NCBI RefSeq assembly: GCF_000251145.1
Contig: NZ_AIDW01000024.1
Location: 1-64,000, forward strand
Reading direction: 5' to 3'
Source: Sphingomonas sp. PAMC 26621
GTDB taxonomy: Bacteria > Pseudomonadota > Alphaproteobacteria > Sphingomonadales > Sphingomonadaceae
Length of the DNA: 64,000 bases
A program made the translations under genes and the position numbers. This document shows, one piece after another, positions 24,872 to 34,287 of this stretch; within the stretch, counting starts at the first letter, position 1; every line of letters starts with the position of its first letter. The notes below the pieces were generated by a model. The model did not search any database. It worked only from the letters and a program-made list of their open reading frames with translations, and was not told the origin of the DNA.

Positions 24872-27465
24872 GTGATGTTCCTGGTTCTGGGCGTTGGCCC
24901 GATCGTTTTCGCGTCCGCTGCCGTGTCCGGTACGGCGGTTCCCCCAAAGCCCCTTTCGCAGCAGCAGCCCGCAGCCCCGACACCGGCCGCGCCCCGCCCG
25001 ATCACGTCGATCCGCGTCGAGGGTGCGCAACGCGTCGAGCCCGAGACGGTGCTGTCCTATACCAGGCTGCGCACGGGCCAGCCCTTCACCCACGAGACGC
25101 TCGATCAGGCGATCAAGGATCTCTACGCGAGCGACCTGTTCGCCGACGTGTCGATCGCGGGAGCCGAGACCGGCGCCATCGTGCTGCGCGTCCGCGAGAA
25201 CCCGATCATCAACCGCATCCTGTTCGAGGGGAACAAGCGGCTGAAGGAGGACAAGATCAAGAAGGAGGTGAAGCTCGCGCCGCGCCAGATCTTCACGCGC
25301 ACCGCGGTCCGCCAGGATGTCGCGCGGATCATCGAGCTGTATCGTCGCCAGGGGCGTTTTGCCGCGGTGGTCGAGCCGAAGATGGTCAACCTCGACCAGA
25401 ACCGCGTCGACGTGATCTTCGAGGTGTCGGAAGGCCCGAAGTCCAAGGTCCGCCAGATCAACATCCTCGGCAACACGGTGTTTTCGGAAGGGAAACTGCG
25501 CGAGCAGATGGCCACCAAGGAAGCACGGCTCAAGACGCTGTTGAGCTCGAACACCAGCTACGACCAGGATCGCCTCGCCTATGACCAGCAGAAGCTGCGG
25601 CAATTCTACCTGACCGAGGGCTATCCGACTTCAAGGTCATCTCCGCGGTCGCCGAGCTGACCCCGGACAAGAGGGACTTCATCATCACTTACGTGGTCGA
25701 GGAGGGAAAACGCTACAAATTCGGCGACGTGACGGTCGACAGCGATATTCGCGACTTCGACAACAAGAAGCTCGCCGCCAGCCTCGGGATCACCAAGGGC
25801 AGCTGGTACAACGCCAAGCAGGTCGAGACCGCGGTGGACTCGCTCAGCCAGGCGGCGGGCGCGTTCGGCTACGCCTTCGTCGACGTCAGCCCCGATTTCC
25901 AGCGTGACAAGGACACGCTGACGATGGGGATCAACTTCCACGTCGCCGAGGCCAAGCGGACCTACATCGAGCGGATCGACGTCAACGGCAATACGCAGAC
26001 GCAGGACAAGATCATCCGCCGCGAGATCCGGCTGGCGGAGGGGGACGCGTTCAGCAGCTTCCAGGTCAAGCGCTCGCAGGACCGGATCAACTCGTTGGGG
26101 TATTTCCAGGACAAGTTCGAGATCAAGCAGACGCAAGGGTCCGCCCCCGACCGCGTCGTGCTGACCGCCGACGTGCAGGAGAAATCGACCGGCGAGCTGT
26201 CGCTGTCGGCGGGCTATTCGAGCCTCGAGAAGTTCATCATCCAAGCGTCGATCAAGCAGCGCAATTTTCGCGGCAAGGGGCAGGAACTGCGCGCGAGCGT
26301 GAGCTATTCGACCTATTCCAAGTCGGTCGAGCTGGGGTTCACTGAGCCCTATCTGTTCGACACCAACGTCGCGCTCGGCGGCGACATCTTCCGGCGCGAC
26401 TATCGCTCATACAATACCGTCGGCGACACCAACACGACGACCTACACGCAGCTTTCAACGGGTTTCCAGATCCGCGCGGCCTTGCCGCTGAGCGAATATT
26501 GGACCGCCTCGACGCGCTATGGCCTCAGCTACGACCAGGTCTCGCTCGATGCGGCGACCTATTACACCAACGGCGCCTGCGACACGGCGCTTGCGGGATC
26601 CTATCTGTGCGACGCGGTCGGCAACCGGTGGACCTCGTCGGTCGGCTATTCGATCATCTTCGATTCGCTCAACAGCCGGCTCAACCCGACCAAAGGGTCA
26701 CGCCTGTCGATCAGCCAGGATTTCGCGGGGCTGGGCGGCGACACGCATTATCTCCGCTCGACCGTCATCGCGTCCAAATATTGGGGCCTCGGCTCGGGCT
26801 TCGTGCTCAACGCGCAGGCCGAGGGCGGGCATATCCAGGGGATCGGGCAGGATGTCCGGCTGACCGACCGCTTCTTCCTCGGCGACCCGCAGATGCGCGG
26901 GTTCGACATTCGCGGCGTCGGGCCGCGCGTGACGCGGAGTTATTACGACGTCTCGACGATCCCCGCGACGCTGACCGCGGCGAGCAACAACACGTCCGAG
27001 GCGCTCGGCGGCGACACTTATTATCGCGGGCGGCTGGAGATGGAGCTGCCGCTCGGCGCGGGGATGCGCGAACTCGGGCTGCGGCCGTCGATCTATGCCG
27101 ATATCGGCGCGGTGTTCGGCGGCAAGACCCCGACGCTCGCGGACAGTTGCGCCGCCGCGATCGTCGCGGCGGTCGCGTGCACCACGACGACGCGGCAATA
27201 TACCAGCAGCAGCGGCGCGCCGTTGTATCTGGACTCCTCCGGTAACAGCACCACCACCAACACCGGCACGCCTTACACCTACGCCCTGAGCAATTACCGC
27301 GAGACCTATTCGGGCAACAGCCCGAAGCCGCGCGTCTCGATCGGGATCGGGGTCAACTGGAACTCGCCGTTCGGGCCGCTCCGGATCGATCTGGCGAAGG
27401 CGCTGCTCAAGCAGAAGGGCGACGATACCAAGCTGGTGACGTTCAACGTGGGCGGGCAGTTCTGA
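24872..27465 (+). pseudogene. BamA/Omp85-like outer-membrane assembly protein, single-base frameshift
   Basis: The first frame (24872-25660) encodes a signal-peptide-like start, a proline-rich linker and about three POTRA domains (ITSIRVEGAQRVEPETVLSY; INRILFEGNKRLKEDKI; RQINILGNTVFSEGKL). The second (up to 27465) resumes with POTRA sequence (RTYIERIDVNGNTQTQDKII) and the beta barrel, including GDPQMRGFDIRGVGPR, and ends in Phe after FNVGG. The break is near 25624: GGCTATCCGACTTC would read Gly-Tyr-Ala-Asp-Phe with one more base. Corrected length is about 864 residues, normal for BamA. The usual partners (rseP, skp, lpxD, fabZ) are absent, so this is probably a second copy and its loss would not be lethal. 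The start is GTG 24872 or ATG 24875. Confidence 0.85.
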
Positions 27466-27638
27466 AGACAGGGCCCGGGCGCGAACCCGCTTGTGCGACG
27501 ACGGATGACCGGCTGTCGTACCCGGGCGGCTTTTCATCGCATTCGCCCCGCCGGGCATGGCAACCGCTCCCGGCAAGTCCTACTAAAGACCCCGTCCGTG
27601 CGGTCGAACCGCCAGCACGTCTGAGTGGGAGGGTCGCA

Positions 27639-28145
27639 ATGTCGATAACCGTCAATGGCACCAGCGTCGCGATCCCGGATGATCCGCGCGTCTCGCTGCT
27701 CGATCTGCTGCGCGAAGGGCTTCAGTTGTCGGGCACCAAGAAGGGCTGCAACCAGGGCGCGTGCGGCGCGTGCACCGTGCTGGTCGATGGCGAGCGGATC
27801 CTGTCGTGCCTCGCGCTCGCCGTGCAATATGACGGGCGCAGCGTCACCACGATCGAGGGGATCGGCGCGGACGGTGCGCTCCACCCGCTGCAACAGGCGT
27901 TCATCGTCCATGACGGGTTCCAGTGCGGCTATTGCACGCCCGGGCAGATCTGCTCGGCGATCGGCATGGCGGCGGAGGCAAAGCGCGGCGTGCCGAGCAA
28001 CGTTTCGGCCGACCTCGACGGCGACGTGGTTCTGACCCGCGAAGAATTGCAGGAGCGGATGAGCGGCAATCTGTGCCGCTGCGGTGCGCATAACGGGATC
28101 ATCGACGCGATCCGCGAAACGATCGACGCGGAGATGGCGGCATGA
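27639..28145 (+). CDS. paoA: Aldehyde oxidoreductase iron-sulfur subunit
   Basis: The 168-residue protein has a plant-type [2Fe-2S] domain (CNQGACGACTVLVDG, C-x4-C-x2-C) and an all-alpha second [2Fe-2S] domain (CGYCTPGQI and NLCRCGAHNGI), as in xanthine oxidase small subunits. It starts MSITVNGTSVAIPDD with no twin-arginine leader, whereas the E. coli periplasmic counterpart PaoA is Tat-exported; this enzyme therefore appears cytosolic. ATGA overlap with the FAD-subunit gene shows a tight operon. It relays electrons from the molybdenum site to FAD. Confidence 0.88.
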   Translation: MSITVNGTSVAIPDDPRVSLLDLLREGLQLSGTKKGCNQGACGACTVLVDGERILSCLALAVQYDGRSVTTIEGIGADGALHPLQQAFIVHDGFQCGYCTPGQICSAIGMAAEAKRGVPSNVSADLDGDVVLTREELQERMSGNLCRCGAHNGIIDAIRETIDAEMAA

Positions 28146-29128
28146 CCCCCTTCAGCTTCGCGCGCGCGACCGACGCCGCCGACGCGCTCCGGCTCGGCGC
28201 GGGGGATGCGACCGCCTATCTCGGCGGCGGCACCAACATCGTCGACCTGATGCGCGAGACGATCGCCAAACCGACGACGCTGATCGATGTCACCGGGCTT
28301 CTGGCCGACATCGTCGAGACCGAAGGCGGCGGGCTGATGATCGGCGCGGCGGTTCGCAACACGGCGCTTGCCGAGCATCGCGCGGTGCGGTCACGCTACC
28401 CCGTGCTTGCGCGCGCGATCCTCGCCGGGGCGTCGCCGCAGATCCGCAACATGGCGACGGTCGGCGGCAATGTGCTGCAACGGACGCGCTGCACCTATTT
28501 CTACGACACCGCCGGGTCGCGCTGCAACAAGCGCGCACCGGGATCCGGGTGCGACGCGGCGGAGGGGTTCAACCGGATCCACGCGATCGTCGGCGCCTCC
28601 TCTGCTTGCGTCGCGACGCATCCGTCGGACATGTGCGTCGCGCTCGCCGCGCTCGATGCGACCGTCCATGTCGACGGCGCAGGCGGCGCGCGGACGCTGC
28701 CGTTCACCGATCTTCACCGGCTGCCGGGCGACCATCCCGAATTCGACACGGTGCTCGAGGCGGGCGAACTGATCACCGCGATCGAACTTCCCGCGCTGCC
28801 ATTCGCCACGCGGTCGAGCTATCGCAAGGTGCGCGACCGTTCGAGCTATGCGTTCGCGCTCGTCTCGATCGCCGCCGCGCTCGACGTTGCGGACGGGCAG
28901 ATCCGCGACGTGCGGATCGCGTTCGGCGGGGTCGCGCACAAGCCCTGGCGCGCGCTCAAGGCGGAAGCCGTGCTGCGCGGCGGCCCCGCGACCGAAGCGG
29001 CGTTCCGCGATGCCGCGCTCGCCGAACTGGCGGATGCGAAACCGCTGCGCGACAACGCCTTCAAGCCCGATCTCCTCACGCGAACCCTCATCGCCGTTCT
29101 CGGCGACCTTGCCGGAGCAGCAGCATGA
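28142..29128 (+). CDS. paoB: Aldehyde oxidoreductase FAD-binding subunit
   Basis: The 328-residue protein has a PCMH-type FAD domain (YLGGGTNIVDLMR; ATVGGNVLQRTRC) and a CO_deh_flav_C domain from about residue 220. A cysteine-rich insert (RTRCTYF, SRCNKRAPGSGC) matches the extra [4Fe-4S] cluster site known from E. coli PaoB. It starts at ATG 28142, overlapping the stop of the iron-sulfur subunit, and its stop overlaps the start of the molybdenum subunit. Together these make the gene order of the paoABC type. Confidence 0.88.
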   Translation: MTPFSFARATDAADALRLGAGDATAYLGGGTNIVDLMRETIAKPTTLIDVTGLLADIVETEGGGLMIGAAVRNTALAEHRAVRSRYPVLARAILAGASPQIRNMATVGGNVLQRTRCTYFYDTAGSRCNKRAPGSGCDAAEGFNRIHAIVGASSACVATHPSDMCVALAALDATVHVDGAGGARTLPFTDLHRLPGDHPEFDTVLEAGELITAIELPALPFATRSSYRKVRDRSSYAFALVSIAAALDVADGQIRDVRIAFGGVAHKPWRALKAEAVLRGGPATEAAFRDAALAELADAKPLRDNAFKPDLLTRTLIAVLGDLAGAAA

Positions 29129-31458
29129 CCATCGTCGAGGATGCCAAGACCGCGGTCCAGAGCGCGGTCCAGGGCGTGATGAGCAAGCTCGTCCCGCTCG
29201 CCCCCGATAGCTGGATCCCGGGCGGCGTCCCCGATCCGCTGATCCGGCAGCAGCACGGGTTGATCGGCAGCGAAGTGTCGCGGCTCGATGGTGCGTTCAA
29301 GGTGCAGGGCAGCGCGCGTTTCGCCGCCGAGTTCGCGCTCGACGACATGGTCTATGCCGCCCTCGTGTTCGCGACGATCCCGCGCGGGCGGATCACGTCG
29401 ATCACCACCGCTTCGGCCGAGGCGGCGACCGGGGTCGTGCTGGTGATGACGCATCTGAACGCGCCGCGGATGAACAAGCCCGCGGTGTTCGGCTCCTCCT
29501 CAACGGCGGCGGGGCCGAGCGACCTGCCGATCCTGCAGGACGACCGGATCCACTGGAACGGCCAGCCGATCGCGGTGGTGCTCGCCGAGACGCAGGAACA
29601 GGCGGATCATGCCGCCTCGCTGATCGAGACGACCTACGCGCCCGAGCCGTCGACCACCACGTTCGAAGGCGCCAAGGCCGAAGGCGCGCAGCCGGGCCTG
29701 TTCATGGGGCAACCGCTGCTGACCGAGATCGGCGACGCCGAGGCGACGCTCGCGGCGGCGACGCACCGGGTCGACCAGATCTATCGCACCCCGCGGCACA
29801 GCCACAATGCGATCGAACCGCATGCGACCACGGTCGCCTGGGTCGACGGCACGCTCGTCATCCACGACGCGAGCCAGCTCGTCACAGCCGCGGCCGCGAC
29901 GATCGCGGACGTGTTCGATCTCGAGCCCGAGCAGGTCCGTGTCACCTCGCCCTATGTCGGGGGCGGGTTCGGCGGCAAATGCCTGTGGGATCATCAGATC
30001 CTTGGTGCCGCCGCAGCCAAGCTCGCGCAGCGCCCGGTGCGGATCGCGCTGTCGCGCGAGGGCGTGTACCGCATCGTCGGCGGCCGCACGCTGACCGAGC
30101 AACGCGTCGCGCTCGGCGCGAATGCCGACGGGCATTTGACCGCGCTGATCCACACCGGCACGGTCGCAATGACGCCGCACAACAACATGCCCGAACCGTT
30201 CATCGCGGGAACGCGCGGCGCCTATGCGGCGGACAGCTTCAAGCTGTCGGTCGAGACGGTGACGATGAACATGCTCGCCAACACGTTCATGCGCGCACCG
30301 GGCGAGGCGGTCGGCACGTTCGCGCTCGAATCCGCGATCGACGAGTTGGCGGTCGAGCTCGGGATCGATCCGATCGACCTGCGGCTGCGCAACGAGCCCG
30401 AGCAGGACCCGACCTCGGGCCTGCCCTTCTCCTCGCGCCACATCGTCGAGGCATGGCATGCGGGCTCAGAACGGTTCGGCTGGGCCAAGCGCAACCCGGT
30501 CCCCCGGTCGCACCGAGACGGCGAATGGCTCGTCGGCATGGGCTGCGCGACCGCGACCTATCCCTATTACCGGATGCCCGGCGGTGCCGCGCGGATCACG
30601 ATCAACCGCGACGGGACCGCGCTGGTCGAGGTCGCGGCGCACGAGATGGGGATGGGCACGTCGACCACCACCGCGATGGTCGCCGCCGAACGGCTCGGTC
30701 TACCGATGGACAAGGTCGAGGTGCGCTACGGCGATTCGATCATCCCCGGCGCGATTCTCGCAGGCGGATCGCAGCAGACCGCCGCGATCGGTGCGGCGGT
30801 GATCGCCGCGCACAACGCGCTCGTCGCCGAGCTGCTCAAGCTCGCGGGGAACGACTCGCCGCTGGCCGGGCTTTCCGCCGACCAGATCGGGAGCGAGGAC
30901 GGCGGCCTCGCGCGGCTCGACGATGCCACGAAGCGCGAGAGCTACGTCTCGATCCTCGAACGCGCGCAGCGCGACTCGGTGACGGTCATGGAACAGGGGT
31001 CGCAGCCGCTCGAGCTGATGCACTGGTCGATGCATTCGCACGGCGCGATGTTCTGCGAAGTCCGCGTCAACGCGGTGACCGGCGAGACGCGAGTCAGCCG
31101 CTTCCTCGGCTCTTTCGACACCGGGCGGATCCTCAACCCCAAGACCGCGCGCAGCCAGTTCCGCGGCGGGATCATCATGGGGCTCGGCCTCGCGCTGATG
31201 GAGGAGACGCAGTTCGACGAACGCAACGGGCGGATCATGAACCCGAGCCTCGCCGAATATCACGTGCCGGTGCACCTCGACGTTCCCGAGATCGACGTGA
31301 TCTGGACCGACATCGCCGACCCGCACACCCCGATGGGCGCGCACGGGATCGGCGAGATCGGGATCACCGGCGTCGGCGCGGCGGTCGCAAACGCGATCTT
31401 CAATGCGACCGGGCGGCGGGTGCGCGACTTGCCGATCACGCTCGACAAGCTGCTGTAG
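29125..31458 (+). CDS. paoC: Aldehyde oxidoreductase molybdopterin-binding subunit
   Basis: The 777-residue protein has an Ald_Xan_dh_C domain from about residue 60 (RLDGAFKVQGSARFAAEF) and a molybdopterin-binding domain with the motifs VGGGFGGKCLWDH, FMRAPGEAVG, AHEMGMGTSTTTAM and the active-site Glu E744 in HGIGEIGITG. Substrates in this family are aromatic and other aldehydes oxidised to acids. Start ATG 29125 overlaps the FAD-subunit stop as ATGA. No paoD-like cofactor chaperone gene follows; a hairpin and a convergent esterase gene come next. The cofactor is expected to be of the cytosine dinucleotide type, from the family. Confidence 0.88.
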   Translation: MTIVEDAKTAVQSAVQGVMSKLVPLAPDSWIPGGVPDPLIRQQHGLIGSEVSRLDGAFKVQGSARFAAEFALDDMVYAALVFATIPRGRITSITTASAEAATGVVLVMTHLNAPRMNKPAVFGSSSTAAGPSDLPILQDDRIHWNGQPIAVVLAETQEQADHAASLIETTYAPEPSTTTFEGAKAEGAQPGLFMGQPLLTEIGDAEATLAAATHRVDQIYRTPRHSHNAIEPHATTVAWVDGTLVIHDASQLVTAAAATIADVFDLEPEQVRVTSPYVGGGFGGKCLWDHQILGAAAAKLAQRPVRIALSREGVYRIVGGRTLTEQRVALGANADGHLTALIHTGTVAMTPHNNMPEPFIAGTRGAYAADSFKLSVETVTMNMLANTFMRAPGEAVGTFALESAIDELAVELGIDPIDLRLRNEPEQDPTSGLPFSSRHIVEAWHAGSERFGWAKRNPVPRSHRDGEWLVGMGCATATYPYYRMPGGAARITINRDGTALVEVAAHEMGMGTSTTTAMVAAERLGLPMDKVEVRYGDSIIPGAILAGGSQQTAAIGAAVIAAHNALVAELLKLAGNDSPLAGLSADQIGSEDGGLARLDDATKRESYVSILERAQRDSVTVMEQGSQPLELMHWSMHSHGAMFCEVRVNAVTGETRVSRFLGSFDTGRILNPKTARSQFRGGIIMGLGLALMEETQFDERNGRIMNPSLAEYHVPVHLDVPEIDVIWTDIADPHTPMGAHGIGEIGITGVGAAVANAIFNATGRRVRDLPITLDKLL

Positions 31459-31480
31459 GGGGGCCGTGCGGTCCCCCGAC

Positions 31481-31556
31481 CCACCGTTCGTTTCGAGCGA
31501 AGTCGAGAAACCTGCGCTGTGCCAGGTTTCTCGACTTCGCTCGAAACGAACGGTGG
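31481..31556. repeat. Perfect 34-bp-arm hairpin between convergent genes
   Basis: The arms at 31481-31514 and 31523-31556 are exact inverted copies of 34 bases, separated by CGCTGTGC. Each contains GTTTCGAGCGAAGTCGAGAA, a motif I associate with dispersed sphingomonad palindromes. It sits between the stop of the aldehyde oxidoreductase operon and the stop of the convergent esterase gene, so it can terminate both. Confidence 0.8.
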
Positions 31557-31596
31557 AAGGGTGTGTTTTAACCCGGCCTACCCGAACAGCCCCACC

Positions 31597-32823
31597 TCAC
31601 CGAAACAGTTTCGGCGCGAAATCCTCGAGATAGCGCCGCCAGTTGATCCACGTATGCCCGCCGGTGCTCTCGTTATACGTCACCTTCACCTTATGCTTCG
31701 CGAGCAACGCACGCGTCGGCGCGGACGTGTTGTAGAGGAAATCGTCCTTGCCGATCGCGTAATAGACCAGCCGCATCGCGCGCGCGTCGCGGTCGAGCGC
31801 AGCGGCGTTGGCGGTCTCGTAATCCTTCACCTGCTGCAGGTCGCCATTGACCCCGAGCCCCATGCTGAAGATCCCGGTCCAGTGGAACAGCTCGGGATGC
31901 GTCAGCCCGAAGCGGATCGTGTGCGCACCGCCCATCGACAGCCCTGCCATCGCGCGCGAGTCGGGTTTAGCGATCGTCCGGTAGGTCGAATCGACCAGCG
32001 GGATCAGGTCGCCGATCAGGTCGTTGCCGAAGTCGGTGTTGACGAGCAGGTTCGGCTGCGGGCGATCGGGCGTATGGCCGAACGGCATCACGACGATCAT
32101 CGGCCTGGCGCGCCCGCTCGCGATGAGGTTGTCGAGGATGAAATTGGCATGGCCGACCGAGGTCCAGCTGTCGTCGCTGTCGCCCGCGCCGTGGACGAGG
32201 TACAGCACCGGATAGCTGCCACGCCCCTTTTCATACCCCGGCGGGGTGTAGACATGCGCGCGGCGCTCAGCGTTGATCGCTTTCGACCAGTAATGGATCG
32301 TCGCGACCTCGCCGTGCGGCACATCCCGCCGGAAAGTCTGGAACGCACCTGCCGCGCCCGGCACCTCGAACACGCTGTTGGTCCCGGTGCGCTCTTCCGA
32401 GAAATGCGTCCCGCGCGGGTCGGGGACGCGCGCGCCATCGACGCGGAAATTGAAGCGATAGGTGTCGGGCGCGACCACGCTTTCGGTGGTGACGCTCCAC
32501 AGGCCGGAGGCGTCCTTCGCCATCGCGAGCCCGACCGGGCTGCCCGGCGGGTTGCCCGCCGGCACGATGCCGGGGAGATCGGAACTGGTCACGCGAACCT
32601 CGCGCGCTTCGGGGGCGCACAGGCGGAAGGTCACGCGGCCATCCGCGAGCACTTCGACCGATTGGTACTGGACCTGCGCGTAGAAGCTCTGCGGCAAACA
32701 ACTTGCTGCAACCTTCGCCGGGACGACCGCTGACGGCGGGGTTTGCGCGGCGAGCGGCGTACCACATGCCATCATGGTAGAGAGCATCACGCCCCCAAAA
32801 GCCCGGCTCCGTGTGATCCGCAT
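31597..32823 (-). CDS. Secreted CE1-family esterase (feruloyl-esterase-like)
   Basis: The 408-residue protein has a Sec signal peptide (SRAFGGVMLSTMMACGTPLA, then AQT), an N-terminal immunoglobulin-like domain of the CBM48/E-set kind (VTFRLCAPEAREVRV), and a C-terminal alpha/beta hydrolase of the esterase D/CE1 group with YLVHGAGDSDDSWT, nucleophile elbow GLSMGGAHT, and the catalytic His in GGHTWINWRRYL. Similar proteins remove ferulate or acetate from xylan. No operon partner. It is divergent from a TetR gene whose operator lies about 97 bp from its start. It may supply substrate to the xylan-related locus at 53-63 kb, but that is inference. Confidence 0.85.
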   Translation of the reverse strand: MRITRSRAFGGVMLSTMMACGTPLAAQTPPSAVVPAKVAASCLPQSFYAQVQYQSVEVLADGRVTFRLCAPEAREVRVTSSDLPGIVPAGNPPGSPVGLAMAKDASGLWSVTTESVVAPDTYRFNFRVDGARVPDPRGTHFSEERTGTNSVFEVPGAAGAFQTFRRDVPHGEVATIHYWSKAINAERRAHVYTPPGYEKGRGSYPVLYLVHGAGDSDDSWTSVGHANFILDNLIASGRARPMIVVMPFGHTPDRPQPNLLVNTDFGNDLIGDLIPLVDSTYRTIAKPDSRAMAGLSMGGAHTIRFGLTHPELFHWTGIFSMGLGVNGDLQQVKDYETANAAALDRDARAMRLVYYAIGKDDFLYNTSAPTRALLAKHKVKVTYNESTGGHTWINWRRYLEDFAPKLFR

Positions 32824-32916
32824 GTGCTATCCCCCCTGTTTATGCCCGACTATGTGCGGTCCGTGCCCCGGCTGCAACCGTACCGCGGCTCGGCTGGACG
32901 TTTGGTCGGGAATGCC

Positions 32917-32933
32917 TATATACCGCTCGGTAT
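32917..32933 (+). promoter_or_regulatory. TetR operator overlapping -10 and start codon of tetR
   Basis: ATACCGCTCGGTAT (32920-32933) is a perfect palindrome. It overlaps TATATA (32917-32922), a good -10 element with CTGGAC 17 bases upstream as -35, and the ATG of the TetR gene (32932). The same core occurs before the RND operon at 33619. The -10 position would put the transcript start on or next to the ATG, so the message may be leaderless. Confidence 0.6.
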
Positions 32934-33546
32934 GAATAGCGTGTGTTCCCTCCCCGCCCCGAAAGGCCGGCCCCGCGAGTTCGATGTCGACGAAGCGCTC
33001 GGCAAGGCCCTGCTGGTGTTCTGGCGCAATGGCTATGAAGCCGCGTCGATGGCCGAGCTGACCGGCGCGATGGGGATCACCAAGCCAAGCCTGTATGCCG
33101 CGTTCGGCAACAAGGAGGCGCTGTTCCACAAGGCGCTCGATCTCTACGAGCGTGAGAAGCTCGCGTACATGACCTCGGCGCTCGAGGCGCCGACCGCGCG
33201 GGGAGTCGCGGAACGGTTGCTGACGGGCGCGCTCCAGATGCAGATGAGCACCTGCGATCCCAAGGGATGCCTCGGCGTCATCAGCGCGGCCACGTGCGGC
33301 GCGGAAGCCGAGCCGATCAAGGCCGAGGTCGTCAAGCGCCGCGCTTCGTCCGAAGCGGCGCTGATCCGCCGATTTGAGCAGGCACAGGCCGCGGGCGAAC
33401 TCCCCGAGGGGATGACCCCGTCGGCGCTGATGCGGTTCCTGTACGCGATCCTGCAGGGGATCGCGCTGCAGGGCGGATCGGGCGCGACCTGTGCCGAGCT
33501 CAGCGAACTGGTCGCAACCAGCATGCTCGTGTGGCCCACCAAATAA
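32932..33546 (+). CDS. TetR/AcrR-family repressor
   Basis: The 204-residue protein has an N-terminal TetR helix-turn-helix (ALLVFWRNGYEAASMAELTG, then MGITKPSLYAAFGNKEALF) and a C-terminal ligand domain with DPKGCLGVISAATCGAE, the pattern of the TetR_C_16 / YxaF-like subgroup with conserved cysteines. I chose ATG 32932 because the helix-turn-helix begins about 20 residues later; the frame is open further upstream into the divergent esterase gene. A palindrome overlaps its start codon and a matching one lies before the efflux operon, so it probably represses both. Confidence 0.9.
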   Translation: MNSVCSLPAPKGRPREFDVDEALGKALLVFWRNGYEAASMAELTGAMGITKPSLYAAFGNKEALFHKALDLYEREKLAYMTSALEAPTARGVAERLLTGALQMQMSTCDPKGCLGVISAATCGAEAEPIKAEVVKRRASSEAALIRRFEQAQAAGELPEGMTPSALMRFLYAILQGIALQGGSGATCAELSELVATSMLVWPTK

Positions 33547-33593
33547 AGTGCCGGACCACTGGCGATAAATATTCGATACGGTATAGAATGCAG

Positions 33594-33632
33594 TTGACGC
33601 GCTGGATGCCCGCTTTATATACCGACTGGTAT
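33594..33632 (+). promoter_or_regulatory. Promoter and TetR operator of the RND efflux operon
   Basis: TTGACG (33594-33599), a 16-base spacer and TATATA (33616-33621) form a strong sigma-70-type promoter. ATACCGACTGGTAT (33619-33632) overlaps the -10 and matches the tetR operator in 12 of 14 positions. The rest of the 333-bp gap 33547-33879 holds no other clear gene; GATACGGTATAG at 33575-33586 may be a further partial site. The leader to the first gene is about 250 bases long. Confidence 0.65.
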
Positions 33633-33879
33633 TGAAGTCGGTTCCGATGCGGACCCGGCGTCGCACGAAGGGTTTCCGCCCATGATCCAGACAACCACCT
33701 GACCCACACGCGGCGAAATCCGCGTGCTTCTCCTGATCTCCGATCCGCATGGCGGCACGCAGCGCGTGTCCGCCGGATAGATCGCACGTCCATCAAAACG
33801 GCGCCCCGCTGACGATTGCTCGTCCGCGACAGCCTTCACTCGTCCGCTTCATCGGCAAAGACCCAAAGGGGGAATTTCC

Positions 33880-34287
33880 ATGGCCTATTACGACATCAGC
33901 AACCCGTTCGCCGCACCCGTCTGCAGCCGTACCCAGCTCGCCAGCGCCCAGACGGCCAGCCCCTTACCCACCAGCTTCTCCGCACTCGAATGGAGCGTCA
34001 TCGCCCTGTCCCAGCGCGATAGCCTGGGCAGCCTGCGGACGCCGGGCCGCATGTCCCGCGCGCTTGGTCGCCTGTTCGGGCGGGGCACCGCATCGCGGCT
34101 CGCGGACCCCAAGCTCGAGGCGCTGCGCCGCGCAGCGGTCTATGCGCGCCATCGCGGCTTCGCGCTGCCGGTAACCGAGATCAGCAACTTCCACGAAAAC
34201 GGCTTCTCCGAGGCGCAGATGGAGACGCTCGTTACCAGCGTCACCGGGATGCGCGTCGGCCAGACCAGTCGGAGAGTCCCCGCATGA
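33880..34287 (+). CDS. Small protein of unknown function leading the RND operon
   Basis: The 135-residue protein begins MAYYDISNPFAAPVCSR. It has no signal peptide or membrane segment. The centre is hydroxy-rich and hydrophobic; the second half is basic (SRALGRLFGRGTASRLADPK) and ends with ARHRGFALPVTEISNFHENG and a short helix. The ATG follows AAAGGGGGAATTTCC, a strong ribosome site, and the stop overlaps the next gene as ATGA. It is thus the first cistron of the operon and under the TetR promoter. I do not recognise the family. Its place suggests an accessory or regulatory role in efflux. Confidence 0.7.
   Translation: MAYYDISNPFAAPVCSRTQLASAQTASPLPTSFSALEWSVIALSQRDSLGSLRTPGRMSRALGRLFGRGTASRLADPKLEALRRAAVYARHRGFALPVTEISNFHENGFSEAQMETLVTSVTGMRVGQTSRRVPA

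Noticed and set aside
25610..25640. Programmed ribosomal frameshift in the BamA-like gene
   Set aside because: No slippery heptamer, stimulatory hairpin or internal ribosome site is seen, and BamA genes are not known to use frameshifting. A deletion or base-call error is simpler.
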